Of a stretch of 48,404 bases of DNA, positions 24,364-31,876 are shown piece by piece. The stretch comes from Bacteroidales bacterium UBA1199 (lineage in GTDB: Bacteria > Bacteroidota > Bacteroidia > Bacteroidales > UBA932). The DNA lies in contig DBXZ01000027.1 in the NCBI GenBank assembly GCA_002309795.1, forward strand, positions 60,915-109,318. The letters are read 5' to 3'. The notes below the pieces were generated by a model. The model was not told where the DNA came from, did not search any database, and saw only the letters and a list, made by a program, of their open reading frames with translations. A program made the position numbers and the translations under genes. Within the stretch, counting starts at the first letter, position 1; every line of letters starts with the position of its first letter.

Positions 24364-25416
24364 ATGAAAAAACTGAACACGTTTCTCGCCGCAACCCTTG
24401 TTTGCGTAATCCTCTCCGGCTGCGAATCAGACGGAGCCGGCGGCACTATCTCGTTATCTTTTGCGGAGCCGCTCAGTGCCGCTCCCTCGACACGGGCATT
24501 CGCCTATGACACCAACGCCTTCCTGCTGACGGTCAGCAGTTCGACCGGCGATACCCTCTACCATGGAGCATATGGAAACAGGCCGGAAGAATTGTCGGTC
24601 CGCAACGGGACGTATGAGATTACGGCGGTTTCCTGCCCGTTCGCCGCCCCTGCCTTTGATACGCCCCAATACGGCGACCGCCAGATCGTAATCGTCTCCA
24701 ACGGACAGAACGTCCAGGTGGGCCTGTACTGTAAGTTGATGAACGCGGGCGTCAAGTTTACGTTCGCCGACTCGTTCCGTGCACAATACGGATACGGGCA
24801 TCTTCTGTTGCGCGGTCCGACCGGGGAACTGCCCTATCGCCTGCAGGAGACCCGCACGGCCTGGTTCCCGCCCGGAAACGTCAATGTGAATTTTGTAGAA
24901 GGCGCCGAGGAAACGCCGCTGTTCAACCGCGTGCTCAATGCCGGGGAACGTCACGAACTGACGCTGAATGCATCCAGTGACAAAGCCTCCGCCGGGTTTT
25001 CGATCCGCGTCGATACGACTTCCACGGTGGTGCGGGAAAACATCATCATCGGCCCGGAATACCCGTCCGGTGACGGCAAGACGATGGAGACGGCATGGGA
25101 TGTCACCACAGCCGCTGCTCATCCGGGTGATACGGTCTGGGTATGGGGATATATTGTCGGAGGAGACCTGACCGCCAGCGCCGTCAAATTCGACCCGCCG
25201 TTTGAGAAGAGTTCGAACCTGGCCATCGCCGCATCTGCCTCTGAACGGGATCGGGCCGACTGCTTCTCCGTGGAACTCTCCCGGGCAGCAATCAGAAACA
25301 GTCTCAATTTGGTGGATCACCCGGAGAACCTGGGCCGCAAGGTATTTCTCTACGGCATCATCTCTACCTACTTCTCCCTCCCCGGACTCAAATCCGTCAC
25401 TGCCTGTCAGTTATAA
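24364..25416 (+). CDS. DUF4493/DUF6359-type lipoprotein
   Basis: A 350-residue protein with a lipobox at Cys20 (LSGC). Residues about 27-215 follow the DUF4493 pattern: strands around FLLTVSSSTGDTLYHG, a PEELSVRNGTYEITAVS segment, YGDRQIVIVSNGQNVQVGLYCKL and NAGVKFTFADSF. Residues about 230-350 (DVTTAAAHPGDTVWVWGYIVGGD, ENLGRKVFLYGIIST) look like DUF6359, an OB-like domain seen in Bacteroidota surface proteins. Function is unknown; it could be a fimbrial or adhesion-related accessory. It is transcribed alone, divergent from galK, and ends in a hairpin terminator. The start at 24364 gives the proper signal peptide. No clear promoter box was found. Confidence 0.82.
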   Translation: MKKLNTFLAATLVCVILSGCESDGAGGTISLSFAEPLSAAPSTRAFAYDTNAFLLTVSSSTGDTLYHGAYGNRPEELSVRNGTYEITAVSCPFAAPAFDTPQYGDRQIVIVSNGQNVQVGLYCKLMNAGVKFTFADSFRAQYGYGHLLLRGPTGELPYRLQETRTAWFPPGNVNVNFVEGAEETPLFNRVLNAGERHELTLNASSDKASAGFSIRVDTTSTVVRENIIIGPEYPSGDGKTMETAWDVTTAAAHPGDTVWVWGYIVGGDLTASAVKFDPPFEKSSNLAIAASASERDRADCFSVELSRAAIRNSLNLVDHPENLGRKVFLYGIISTYFSLPGLKSVTACQL

Positions 25417-25419
25417 AAG

Positions 25420-25449
25420 AACGGCCGACAGGAAAACCTGCCGGCCGTT
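25420..25449. terminator. Hairpin terminator between the DUF4493 gene and tRNA-Lys
   Basis: A 13-bp stem with one mismatch around loop aaaa, flanked by short A and T tracts. It sits between two convergent units and can serve both. Confidence 0.75.
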
Positions 25450-25452
25450 TCG

Positions 25453-25525
25453 TGATCCGTTTGGGGCTCGAACCCAAGACCCCAGCATTAAAAGTGCTGT
25501 GCTCTACCGACTGAGCTAACGAATC
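25453..25525 (-). tRNA. tRNA-Lys (TTT anticodon)
   Basis: A standard cloverleaf on the minus strand: acceptor arms 25519-25525 and 25454-25460 pair (one G-U), D arm GCTCAGTCGGTAGAGC, anticodon loop CTTTTAA, T-loop GTTCGAGCC. It reads AAA and AAG. CCA is not encoded. Confidence 0.96.
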
Positions 25526-25536
25526 TTTTGGGGATA

Positions 25537-25567
25537 CAAAGGTAGGGATTAATACGGAATAATCAAA
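25537..25567 (-). promoter_or_regulatory. Full promoter of tRNA-Lys
   Basis: On the minus strand TTTG (25564-25567), 19 bases, then TACCTTTG (25537-25544), an exact two-part match 11 bases before the tRNA. Confidence 0.78.
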
Positions 25568-25592
25568 CATTTTTTTAGGAGCGTAAAAACGC

Positions 25593-25600
25593 TAAATTTG
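25593..25600 (+). promoter_or_regulatory. -7 box TAAATTTG for the uvrD/pcrA operon
   Basis: An exact TAnnTTTG box with 7 bases to the ATG at 25608, so a leaderless transcript is predicted. The -33 position holds only a T-run. Confidence 0.6.
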
Positions 25601-25607
25601 CGGAACG

Positions 25608-27998
25608 ATGGAAAAAGAGGAAAAGGGAATACTCGAAGGGTTGAATCCCGCCCAGGAAGATGCGGTCCGCAATACGGAAGGGCCTACGCTGATCATTGCC
25701 GGTGCCGGCAGCGGTAAAACCCGCGTGCTCACCTGCCGGATTGCCTGGCTGCTGTCGCACGGGGTCAAGCCGAACGAGGTGATGGCATTGACCTTTACCA
25801 AGAAGGCGGCGGGCGAAATGAAGAGCCGTATCGCCGAACTGGTGGGCGAACGAAAAGCCCGCTGGATCTGCATGGGTACCTTTCACTCCGTATTCGTCCG
25901 TTTCCTGCGCGAATTCGCCGACCGTCTCGGCTATCCCCAGCAGTTCACCATCTACGACCAGTCCGATTCAAAGAGTGCCATCAAACTCTGCATCAAAGAA
26001 TTGCAATTGGACGAGAAGACCTATAAGCCAGGATTCCTCCAGAGCCGCATATCGCTGGCCAAGAATAATCTCTACACGGTTGCCGGCTACAGGAACGATG
26101 CCCAGCTGATGGAGGAAGACAGGGCCGCCCGCCGCGGGCGCACCATAGATGTGTATGCCCGCTATGCGGAAAAATGCAAGCAGGCCGGCGCGATGGATTT
26201 CGACGATATCCTGCTCAATATGAACATCCTGCTCAAGAATCACCCGGACGCACGCGAAGCGATTGCCGCGCGCTTCCGCTACATTCTTGTGGATGAGTAC
26301 CAGGATACCAATTTCGCCCAGTATCTGATTATCAAGCGGCTTGCGGAGACGCACAAGAATATCTGCGTAGTGGGTGACGACTCGCAGAGCATCTACAGCT
26401 TCCGCGGAGCGCGGATCGAGAATATCCTGCGCTTCCGCAAAGATTACCCCGAGGCACGGCTGTTCCGGCTGGAGCAGAACTACCGTTCCACCCAGAACAT
26501 CGTGAACGCGGCCAACAGCGTGATTGCACACAATACCAACCGGATTCCCAAGGAGTGCTTCTCAAAAGCGGAAAATGGAGAGAAAGTCCAGCTGATCAAG
26601 GCGTTCACCGAACAGGAAGAGGCTTATCTGACTGCCTCATCGATCGTTGAGCGTATATACAGGGACAAGGCGCCTTACAGCAGCTTTGCCATCCTTTACA
26701 GAACCAATGCCCAGTCCCGTGCCTTCGAAGAGAATCTGCGGCGCAAGAACCTGCCCTACCGCATTTACGGCGGCCATTCCTTCTATGACCGGGCGGAGGT
26801 GAAAGACATGCTGGCTTATTTTCGTCTGGTCGTCAACCCGCAGGACGACGAAGCGTTCCGCCGCGTCATCAACGTTCCGGCAAGGGGAATCGGCGACACC
26901 TCGATGGACCGCCTCTCTTTGCTGGCCGGCAACAAGAAATGCTCCCTGTTTGAAGCAGCCTCCGCTACGCCCGAAGAGCTGGCCACGATAGGCCTTCGTG
27001 AGGCCGCAGCCGCAAAATTCCGCGCGTTCGCCGGAATGCTCGCTCCCTTCATTGCGCAAAGCCGATCGGAAGAGGCATTTACCCTCGCGTCGCGTATCGG
27101 TGATGCCTGCGGTTATGTCATGGCGGTCCGTACGGACAACACGCCTGAAGGTCAAGCCCGTGCGGAGAATGTAGAGGAACTCTTCAACAGCATCAAAGAG
27201 TACTCGGAAGAGGAGGCGGAGATGCGACGCGAACTGGCGGACGATGTCCAGGGCGAAGGAATGGAGATTGTGACGCTCAGCGACTTTCTGGAGAACATCG
27301 CCCTGCTTTCGGAGGTCGAGAAAGACGATCTGGTTGACGGCGAAGAGAATACCAACAAGATTACGCTGATGACCATTCACGCCGCCAAAGGATTGGAATT
27401 CCCTTATGTCTACGTTGCAGGCATGGAAGAGGGACTTTTCCCCTCGGATTCCCTCAACAATACGGCGGCTGAAATTGAGGAAGAGCGACGGCTCTTCTAC
27501 GTGGCACTGACACGCGCCGAAAAGGTCGCTACCGTATCCTACGCCAAGAGCCGGATGCAGTGGGGGCATACCGACACCCACGCCGTCAGCCGTTTCGTCA
27601 AGGAGATAGACCGCCGGTATCTGGAGGGCACGCCTGATAGCGAAGATTCGCCCTTTGGAAACTGGGGTATCAGTCAGCCGCGCTACAGTGCACAGAATTC
27701 CTGGCAGCGCCCTTCCCGGCCGCAGTACCAGAGCCAGCCTCAAAGGCCGGCCGCTCCGCAACCGGTGGCACGCCCCGCTTTCACCCGCCCTACGCGCCTG
27801 CCGTCGGCCAATTTCCAGGCGGATGCCATCGCCGATCTCCGTCCCGGACAGCGCGTAGAGCACGATCGGTTCGGTTACGGCGAAATACTCAGATTTGAAG
27901 ACAACGGTCCGCAGATGAAGGCAATCGTCCGTTTCGACGAAGGCGGCGATAAGACGCTGCTGCTGAAGTTTGCCAAATTACGAATTGTAAAACCATGA
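25608..27998 (+). CDS. pcrA: UvrD/PcrA-type superfamily 1A DNA helicase
   Basis: A 796-residue helicase. Motifs in order: I AGAGSGKTRV (about 31-40), Ia TFTKKAAGEM, II DEYQDTN, III GDDSQSIYSFRGA, IV LEQNYRST, V MTIHAAKGLEFPYVYVAGMEEG, VI EERRLFYVALTRA. A low-complexity Pro/Gln/Arg/Ser linker (about 690-745) joins a C-terminal Tudor-like module (GQRVEHDRFGYGEILRFED) that in PcrA and UvrD binds RNA polymerase. It unwinds DNA 3' to 5' in nucleotide excision and mismatch repair and removes stalled polymerase. The stop overlaps the next gene start by 4 bases. Confidence 0.96.
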   Translation: MEKEEKGILEGLNPAQEDAVRNTEGPTLIIAGAGSGKTRVLTCRIAWLLSHGVKPNEVMALTFTKKAAGEMKSRIAELVGERKARWICMGTFHSVFVRFLREFADRLGYPQQFTIYDQSDSKSAIKLCIKELQLDEKTYKPGFLQSRISLAKNNLYTVAGYRNDAQLMEEDRAARRGRTIDVYARYAEKCKQAGAMDFDDILLNMNILLKNHPDAREAIAARFRYILVDEYQDTNFAQYLIIKRLAETHKNICVVGDDSQSIYSFRGARIENILRFRKDYPEARLFRLEQNYRSTQNIVNAANSVIAHNTNRIPKECFSKAENGEKVQLIKAFTEQEEAYLTASSIVERIYRDKAPYSSFAILYRTNAQSRAFEENLRRKNLPYRIYGGHSFYDRAEVKDMLAYFRLVVNPQDDEAFRRVINVPARGIGDTSMDRLSLLAGNKKCSLFEAASATPEELATIGLREAAAAKFRAFAGMLAPFIAQSRSEEAFTLASRIGDACGYVMAVRTDNTPEGQARAENVEELFNSIKEYSEEEAEMRRELADDVQGEGMEIVTLSDFLENIALLSEVEKDDLVDGEENTNKITLMTIHAAKGLEFPYVYVAGMEEGLFPSDSLNNTAAEIEEERRLFYVALTRAEKVATVSYAKSRMQWGHTDTHAVSRFVKEIDRRYLEGTPDSEDSPFGNWGISQPRYSAQNSWQRPSRPQYQSQPQRPAAPQPVARPAFTRPTRLPSANFQADAIADLRPGQRVEHDRFGYGEILRFEDNGPQMKAIVRFDEGGDKTLLLKFAKLRIVKP

Positions 27999-28921
27999 AA
28001 ATCATATTCCTTGATGCGGCGACCCTGGGAGAGACTTCTCTGGCGCCGATAGCACAACTGGGCGAACTCGTCACCTGGCCTACCTCGACGCCCGAGGAGG
28101 CACTGGACCGCGTTCGCGATGCCGAAATCCTGATTGTCAACAAAGTTAAGGTGACTGAGGCGCTGATGGACGCGGCCCCGAAGCTTCGGCTTATCTGCGA
28201 AGCGGCTACGGGTGTGAACAATATCGACGTAGCGGCGGCCGAACGCCGCGGCATTCCGGTCCGCAACGTGGCAGGCTACTCCACCGAATCCGTGGTGCAG
28301 GTTACCTTCACCCTGCTGCTCAGCCTGATCTGTAAGCCGGAGCGCTACGACGCCGAAGTCAAGGACCTGACCTACAGTCGCAGCGGCCTCTTTACCGACG
28401 TCAAGACGCCGTTCGCCGAACTTGCCGGAAAGATAATCGGCATCGTGGGAATGGGAACCATCGGCAGCCGCGTGGCCACCGTAGCCGCCGCCTTCGGGAT
28501 GCGCGTGATCTACTACTCCACTTCCGGGACCTCGCATTGCAAGGAATACCCCAGCGTATCGCTGGAAACCCTGCTCAAGGAGTCGGACGTCATCAGCATC
28601 CACGCGCCGCTCAATGAGCGGACGAACGGCCTGATCCGCGCAGCAGAGCTCCGGCAGATGAAGCCGACGGCCGTGATTATTAACATCGGCCGCGGCGGCA
28701 TCGTGAACGAGGCCGACCTTGCGGAAGCCGTCAGCAACGAAGTGATTGCCGGGGCCGGACTGGACGTCTATACGGCCGAGCCTCTACCCGCCGACCATCC
28801 GCTGCTCCATACGAAACATCCTGAACGACTGCGCTTTACACCGCATATCGGCTGGACCAGTGCGGAAGCACTCGTCCGTCTGGTGGAAGGCATCGCCGCC
28901 AATATCCGCAAACCTTTTTAA
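27995..28921 (+). CDS. D-isomer-specific 2-hydroxyacid dehydrogenase
   Basis: A 308-residue NAD(P)-dependent dehydrogenase. The Rossmann fingerprint GIVGMGTIGSRVA (about 148-160) and active-site residues are visible: Arg in NIGRGGIVNEADL, Glu in DVYTAEPLPADHPLL, and His in FTPHIGWTS. CEAATGVNNID in the substrate domain is the usual motif. Substrate could be hydroxypyruvate/glycerate, phenyl- or other 2-keto acids; the sequence does not decide. It overlaps the helicase gene by 4 bases (ATGA) and is followed after 9 bases by an SRPBCC protein, so all four genes up to the methyltransferase are likely one transcript. Confidence 0.92.
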   Translation: MKIIFLDAATLGETSLAPIAQLGELVTWPTSTPEEALDRVRDAEILIVNKVKVTEALMDAAPKLRLICEAATGVNNIDVAAAERRGIPVRNVAGYSTESVVQVTFTLLLSLICKPERYDAEVKDLTYSRSGLFTDVKTPFAELAGKIIGIVGMGTIGSRVATVAAAFGMRVIYYSTSGTSHCKEYPSVSLETLLKESDVISIHAPLNERTNGLIRAAELRQMKPTAVIINIGRGGIVNEADLAEAVSNEVIAGAGLDVYTAEPLPADHPLLHTKHPERLRFTPHIGWTSAEALVRLVEGIAANIRKPF

Positions 28922-28930
28922 TCAGGAACC

Positions 28931-29383
28931 ATGTCTGAATTCATCCAAGGCAAGACGGTTGTGATCAACCAGCCCTCCTACTCCCTCTATACCCTCTTTT
29001 CCGATCCGGGCCGCATAGCCGGCGTCCTGCCGGAGCAATACCGCGACAAGGTCACCTTCGGGGAAGATACCGTCCTGATACACGTCAAGGGCTTCGAACT
29101 GGGTGTCAAGGTACACAGCCGCGCCCCCTTCTCAAAGGTCGAGTATGAGCACTACGGACAGAGTCCTTTCCCCTTCTTCATCGCCATTTTCATGGAGCCC
29201 GCCTCCGACAGCACCACCTATTTTCATATCGAACTCACCGCAGAGCTGAATATGATGATGCGGATGATGCTGGGCGGCAAACTGCGCGAAGCGGTCGACA
29301 AGATTACGGATGCCATCGCAGACGCAGCTGCCGGCAAAATGCCGGACAATATGCCGCAAGGCTGGCAGGATATGATGAAATAG
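28931..29383 (+). CDS. SRPBCC/START-like small protein
   Basis: A 150-residue protein whose strand and helix pattern fits the SRPBCC helix-grip fold: an N-terminal strand QGKTVVINQPSYSLYTLFSDPGRI (helix after a strand), VTFGEDTVLIHVKGFELGVKV, a central hydrophobic strand PFFIAIFMEPASDSTTYFHIELTAEL and a long C-terminal helix rich in Met and Ala that closes the cavity. The fold binds lipids or hydrophobic ligands. No ligand can be assigned. It lies between the dehydrogenase and the rRNA methyltransferase, which starts 5 bases after it. Confidence 0.75.
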   Translation: MSEFIQGKTVVINQPSYSLYTLFSDPGRIAGVLPEQYRDKVTFGEDTVLIHVKGFELGVKVHSRAPFSKVEYEHYGQSPFPFFIAIFMEPASDSTTYFHIELTAELNMMMRMMLGGKLREAVDKITDAIADAAAGKMPDNMPQGWQDMMK

Positions 29384-29388
29384 CATCG

Positions 29389-30720
29389 ATGCTGCCCGAA
29401 GCCTTTATCGCTCTGCTGCAGGAAAGCTATTCTGCCGAAACGGTGCACAGACTGTGTGCAGCGCTGGCGGAAGCGCCCTCCGTATCCGTGCGTCGCAATC
29501 CCGCCAAAATCAGCGCAGAATCGTTGCAAGAGCATTTCGGAGAGAATGCGGACGGTGCCGTGGAATGGGCGCCGGAAGGTTTGTATCTCAAAGAGCGCCC
29601 CTCCTTCACGCTGGATCCGCTGTTCCATACCGGGGCCTATTATGTGCAGGAGGCCTCCTCGATGGCAATCGGGGCATTGCTGAAAAAGGTATTTCCCACG
29701 GCCGGGCAAACCGGCCTCCGGGTTTTGGATCTCTGCGCGGCGCCGGGCGGCAAGAGCACCCATCTCGCTTCGATTATCGGTCCGCAGTCGCTGCTGGTGA
29801 GCAATGAGGTGATGCAGCAGCGGGCAACCGTACTGGCTGAAAATCTGACACTCTGGGGTCTGCCCAACGTGGTGGTGACCAACAACGATCCGGCAGATTT
29901 CGGACGACTGGAGAACTGTTTTGACCTGACGCTGGTCGACGCCCCCTGTTCGGGCGAGGGCATGTTCCGCAAGGACGAGTCCTCCGTCGCCGAATGGTCG
30001 CCCGACACAGTCCGGCTTTGCGCCGCACGCCAGCGCCGGATTCTGGCCGACAGCTGGCCGGCACTTCGTCCGGGCGGGATGCTCATCTACTCCACCTGCA
30101 CCTTCAATCACCTTGAAGATGAAGACAATACCGACTGGATCTGCCGGGAATTGGGAGGAGAATGTCTCGCGCAGCGCCACTTCCTGCCCGGCACCGACCG
30201 GGGCGAAGGATTCTACTGTGCATTGATCCGCAAAAACGGGGAAGCCCCCCGCAAAACCTTACGCACAACTCGAAGCAAATCGCCGTCAGACGCACAGGCG
30301 AAAGAGACGGAAAAACTTATCCTCCCCGGCTTCGCGCTGCGGGAAAAAGTGACGCGCGAAGGGCTCCGGCTGCTTAAAGCCTATCCGGAAGCACTCACCG
30401 CGGAGATCGAAGCTCTTTCACAGTCACTGAAAGTTCTGCGCTCCGGAGTGGCGGTAGCCACCGTCAAGGGGCGCGACCTGATTCCGGAAGCCGACCTGGC
30501 CTACTCAACGGTATTCGACGCAGGGGCATATCCCCGCGTCGAACTCGACCGGGAAACGGCGCTTCGCTATCTGGCCCACGAACCGCTTCTGTTCCCGGAC
30601 CGGCCTAAAGGCTATTTGACCCTATGCTTCAAAGGGTTGCCGCTGGGGTTCGTCAAAAATCTCGGGAATCGCAGCAACACCCTGCATCCGCTTTCCCGGC
30701 GCATCAGAATGGAGATTTAG
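29389..30720 (+). CDS. rRNA cytosine-C5 methyltransferase (RsmF/NOL1-NOP2-Sun type)
   Basis: A 443-residue m5C RNA methyltransferase. SAM-binding motif LDLCAAPGGKSTHLA (about 115-129), the catalytic cysteines in VDAPCSGEGMF and YSTCTFNHLEDE are intact. The C-terminal about 130 residues form the RsmF-type PUA-like extension ending in GNRSNTLHPLSRRIRMEI. It is expected to methylate a cytosine of 16S rRNA in the cytosol. It is the last gene of the helicase operon. Confidence 0.92.
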   Translation: MLPEAFIALLQESYSAETVHRLCAALAEAPSVSVRRNPAKISAESLQEHFGENADGAVEWAPEGLYLKERPSFTLDPLFHTGAYYVQEASSMAIGALLKKVFPTAGQTGLRVLDLCAAPGGKSTHLASIIGPQSLLVSNEVMQQRATVLAENLTLWGLPNVVVTNNDPADFGRLENCFDLTLVDAPCSGEGMFRKDESSVAEWSPDTVRLCAARQRRILADSWPALRPGGMLIYSTCTFNHLEDEDNTDWICRELGGECLAQRHFLPGTDRGEGFYCALIRKNGEAPRKTLRTTRSKSPSDAQAKETEKLILPGFALREKVTREGLRLLKAYPEALTAEIEALSQSLKVLRSGVAVATVKGRDLIPEADLAYSTVFDAGAYPRVELDRETALRYLAHEPLLFPDRPKGYLTLCFKGLPLGFVKNLGNRSNTLHPLSRRIRMEI

Positions 30721-30730
30721 GAAAAAATAT

Positions 30731-30738
30731 TATCTTTG
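30731..30738 (+). promoter_or_regulatory. -7 box TATCTTTG for the Nudix gene
   Basis: An exact TAnnTTTG box 20 bases before the start at 30759. No -33 TTTG at the proper distance. Confidence 0.55.
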
Positions 30739-30758
30739 GCCGTTAATCCGGTGCATCG

Positions 30759-31370
30759 ATGCATACCGTCTATTTCGAAAATCGTTGTATTTCAATTTGT
30801 CAGAAGGATGATCTCCCTTCCGGCACCCGGAAAGAACAAATCATAGAATACCGCGGAACAGACTCCATCCGCCAACTCCCCGAACAGTTCGCCCTTCAAA
30901 CCGAGATGCCCGATCTCTACCTGGTCTGCAATGACGAGGCGGCCTGCTTTGCCGATTTCTGTTCGCTTTTCACTGAAATCCAGGCCGGCGGCGGACTGAT
31001 TTCCAACGACCATCGTGAATATCTGATGATTTTCCGTCGGGGACTCTGGGACCTGCCCAAAGGCAAATGCGAACCCGGGGAAAGCATCGAGACCTGCGCT
31101 GTCCGCGAAGTGAAGGAAGAGACGGGACTTTCCGACGTAAAACTGGGCGCCCCCATCTGCATCACCCACCACACCTATCACCTCAACGGAGAATTCTGCC
31201 TGAAACACACCTGGTGGTACCGGATGCAGAACCTGGGCGACGACTCCCTCGCCCCCCAGATCGAGGAGCAGATCAACAAGGCGGAATGGATGACCTGGAA
31301 CGAGGTTCTGGACCACGCTCCACTCTGCTACAATTCCGTCAAGGAGGTTATTTCCCGCGCAGGTCGGTAA
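30759..31370 (+). CDS. Nudix hydrolase
   Basis: A 203-residue protein. The Nudix box GKCEPGESIETCAVREVKEETG (about residues 106-127) is complete with the catalytic Glu residues in REVKEETG. An N-terminal about 80-residue region is an extension without clear motif (RKEQIIEYRGTDSIRQLPEQF). Nudix enzymes hydrolyse nucleoside diphosphates linked to another group; a damaged-nucleotide or NDP-sugar substrate is possible but not readable. Its last 23 bases overlap the end of the convergent lolA-like gene. Confidence 0.92.
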   Translation: MHTVYFENRCISICQKDDLPSGTRKEQIIEYRGTDSIRQLPEQFALQTEMPDLYLVCNDEAACFADFCSLFTEIQAGGGLISNDHREYLMIFRRGLWDLPKGKCEPGESIETCAVREVKEETGLSDVKLGAPICITHHTYHLNGEFCLKHTWWYRMQNLGDDSLAPQIEEQINKAEWMTWNEVLDHAPLCYNSVKEVISRAGR

Positions 31371-31875
31371 CGATCACATCGTTGCCAAGCGCCTCGGGAT
31401 CAATCTGGAAGGAGGATTCCGGCCAGGGGACCTCCATCGTTTCCACTGAAAGAATCTTGTACACGATCCGCGAACCGTCGCGCAGGGTCAGCGTGAAGGT
31501 TTCGCGGGCGGAATCGCTCGTCAGCTGGCTGCCGCCGAAGAGGGCGTCCACATCGCCGCCGAAGATCATCACCTCACCGGCCGCCGTGTCGTAGTTCCAG
31601 ATGGAGGTGCCGTCGCCGTAAATCTGCAGCGCACCGCGCGTCACGCGGAAGCAGGGATACTGCAAATCCAGCGTTCCTACCTCCACGCCCAGTTCCGCAC
31701 CCTCCGCAGAGAGCATCGTCTCGCTGAAAAGAATCCGCGAGGCGGGAAGGTTCTGCGCCAGCTCCCGTACCTGAACGGGTTTCAGCGGCTGGGCAAATCC
31801 CCGGACGGGTGCGAACAAAGCCGCCAGTGCCAGCATCAGCGGCAGGAGGCGGCGGTATGTTGCGATTCTAAACAT
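31348..31875 (-). CDS. LolA-like periplasmic lipoprotein carrier
   Basis: A 175-residue secreted protein with a signal peptide ending near residue 29 (GFA-Q). The strand pattern ARETFTLTLRDGSRIVYKI and QYPCFRVTRGALQIYGDGTSIWNYD resembles the LolA incomplete barrel, whose role is to carry lipoproteins from the inner to the outer membrane. It starts 1 base before the ftsK stop region, the usual ftsK-lolA pairing of Bacteroidota. It is shorter than typical LolA (about 200), so it may be a divergent member. Confidence 0.82.
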   Translation of the reverse strand: MFRIATYRRLLPLMLALAALFAPVRGFAQPLKPVQVRELAQNLPASRILFSETMLSAEGAELGVEVGTLDLQYPCFRVTRGALQIYGDGTSIWNYDTAAGEVMIFGGDVDALFGGSQLTSDSARETFTLTLRDGSRIVYKILSVETMEVPWPESSFQIDPEALGNDVIVTDLRGK

Positions 31876-31876
31876 C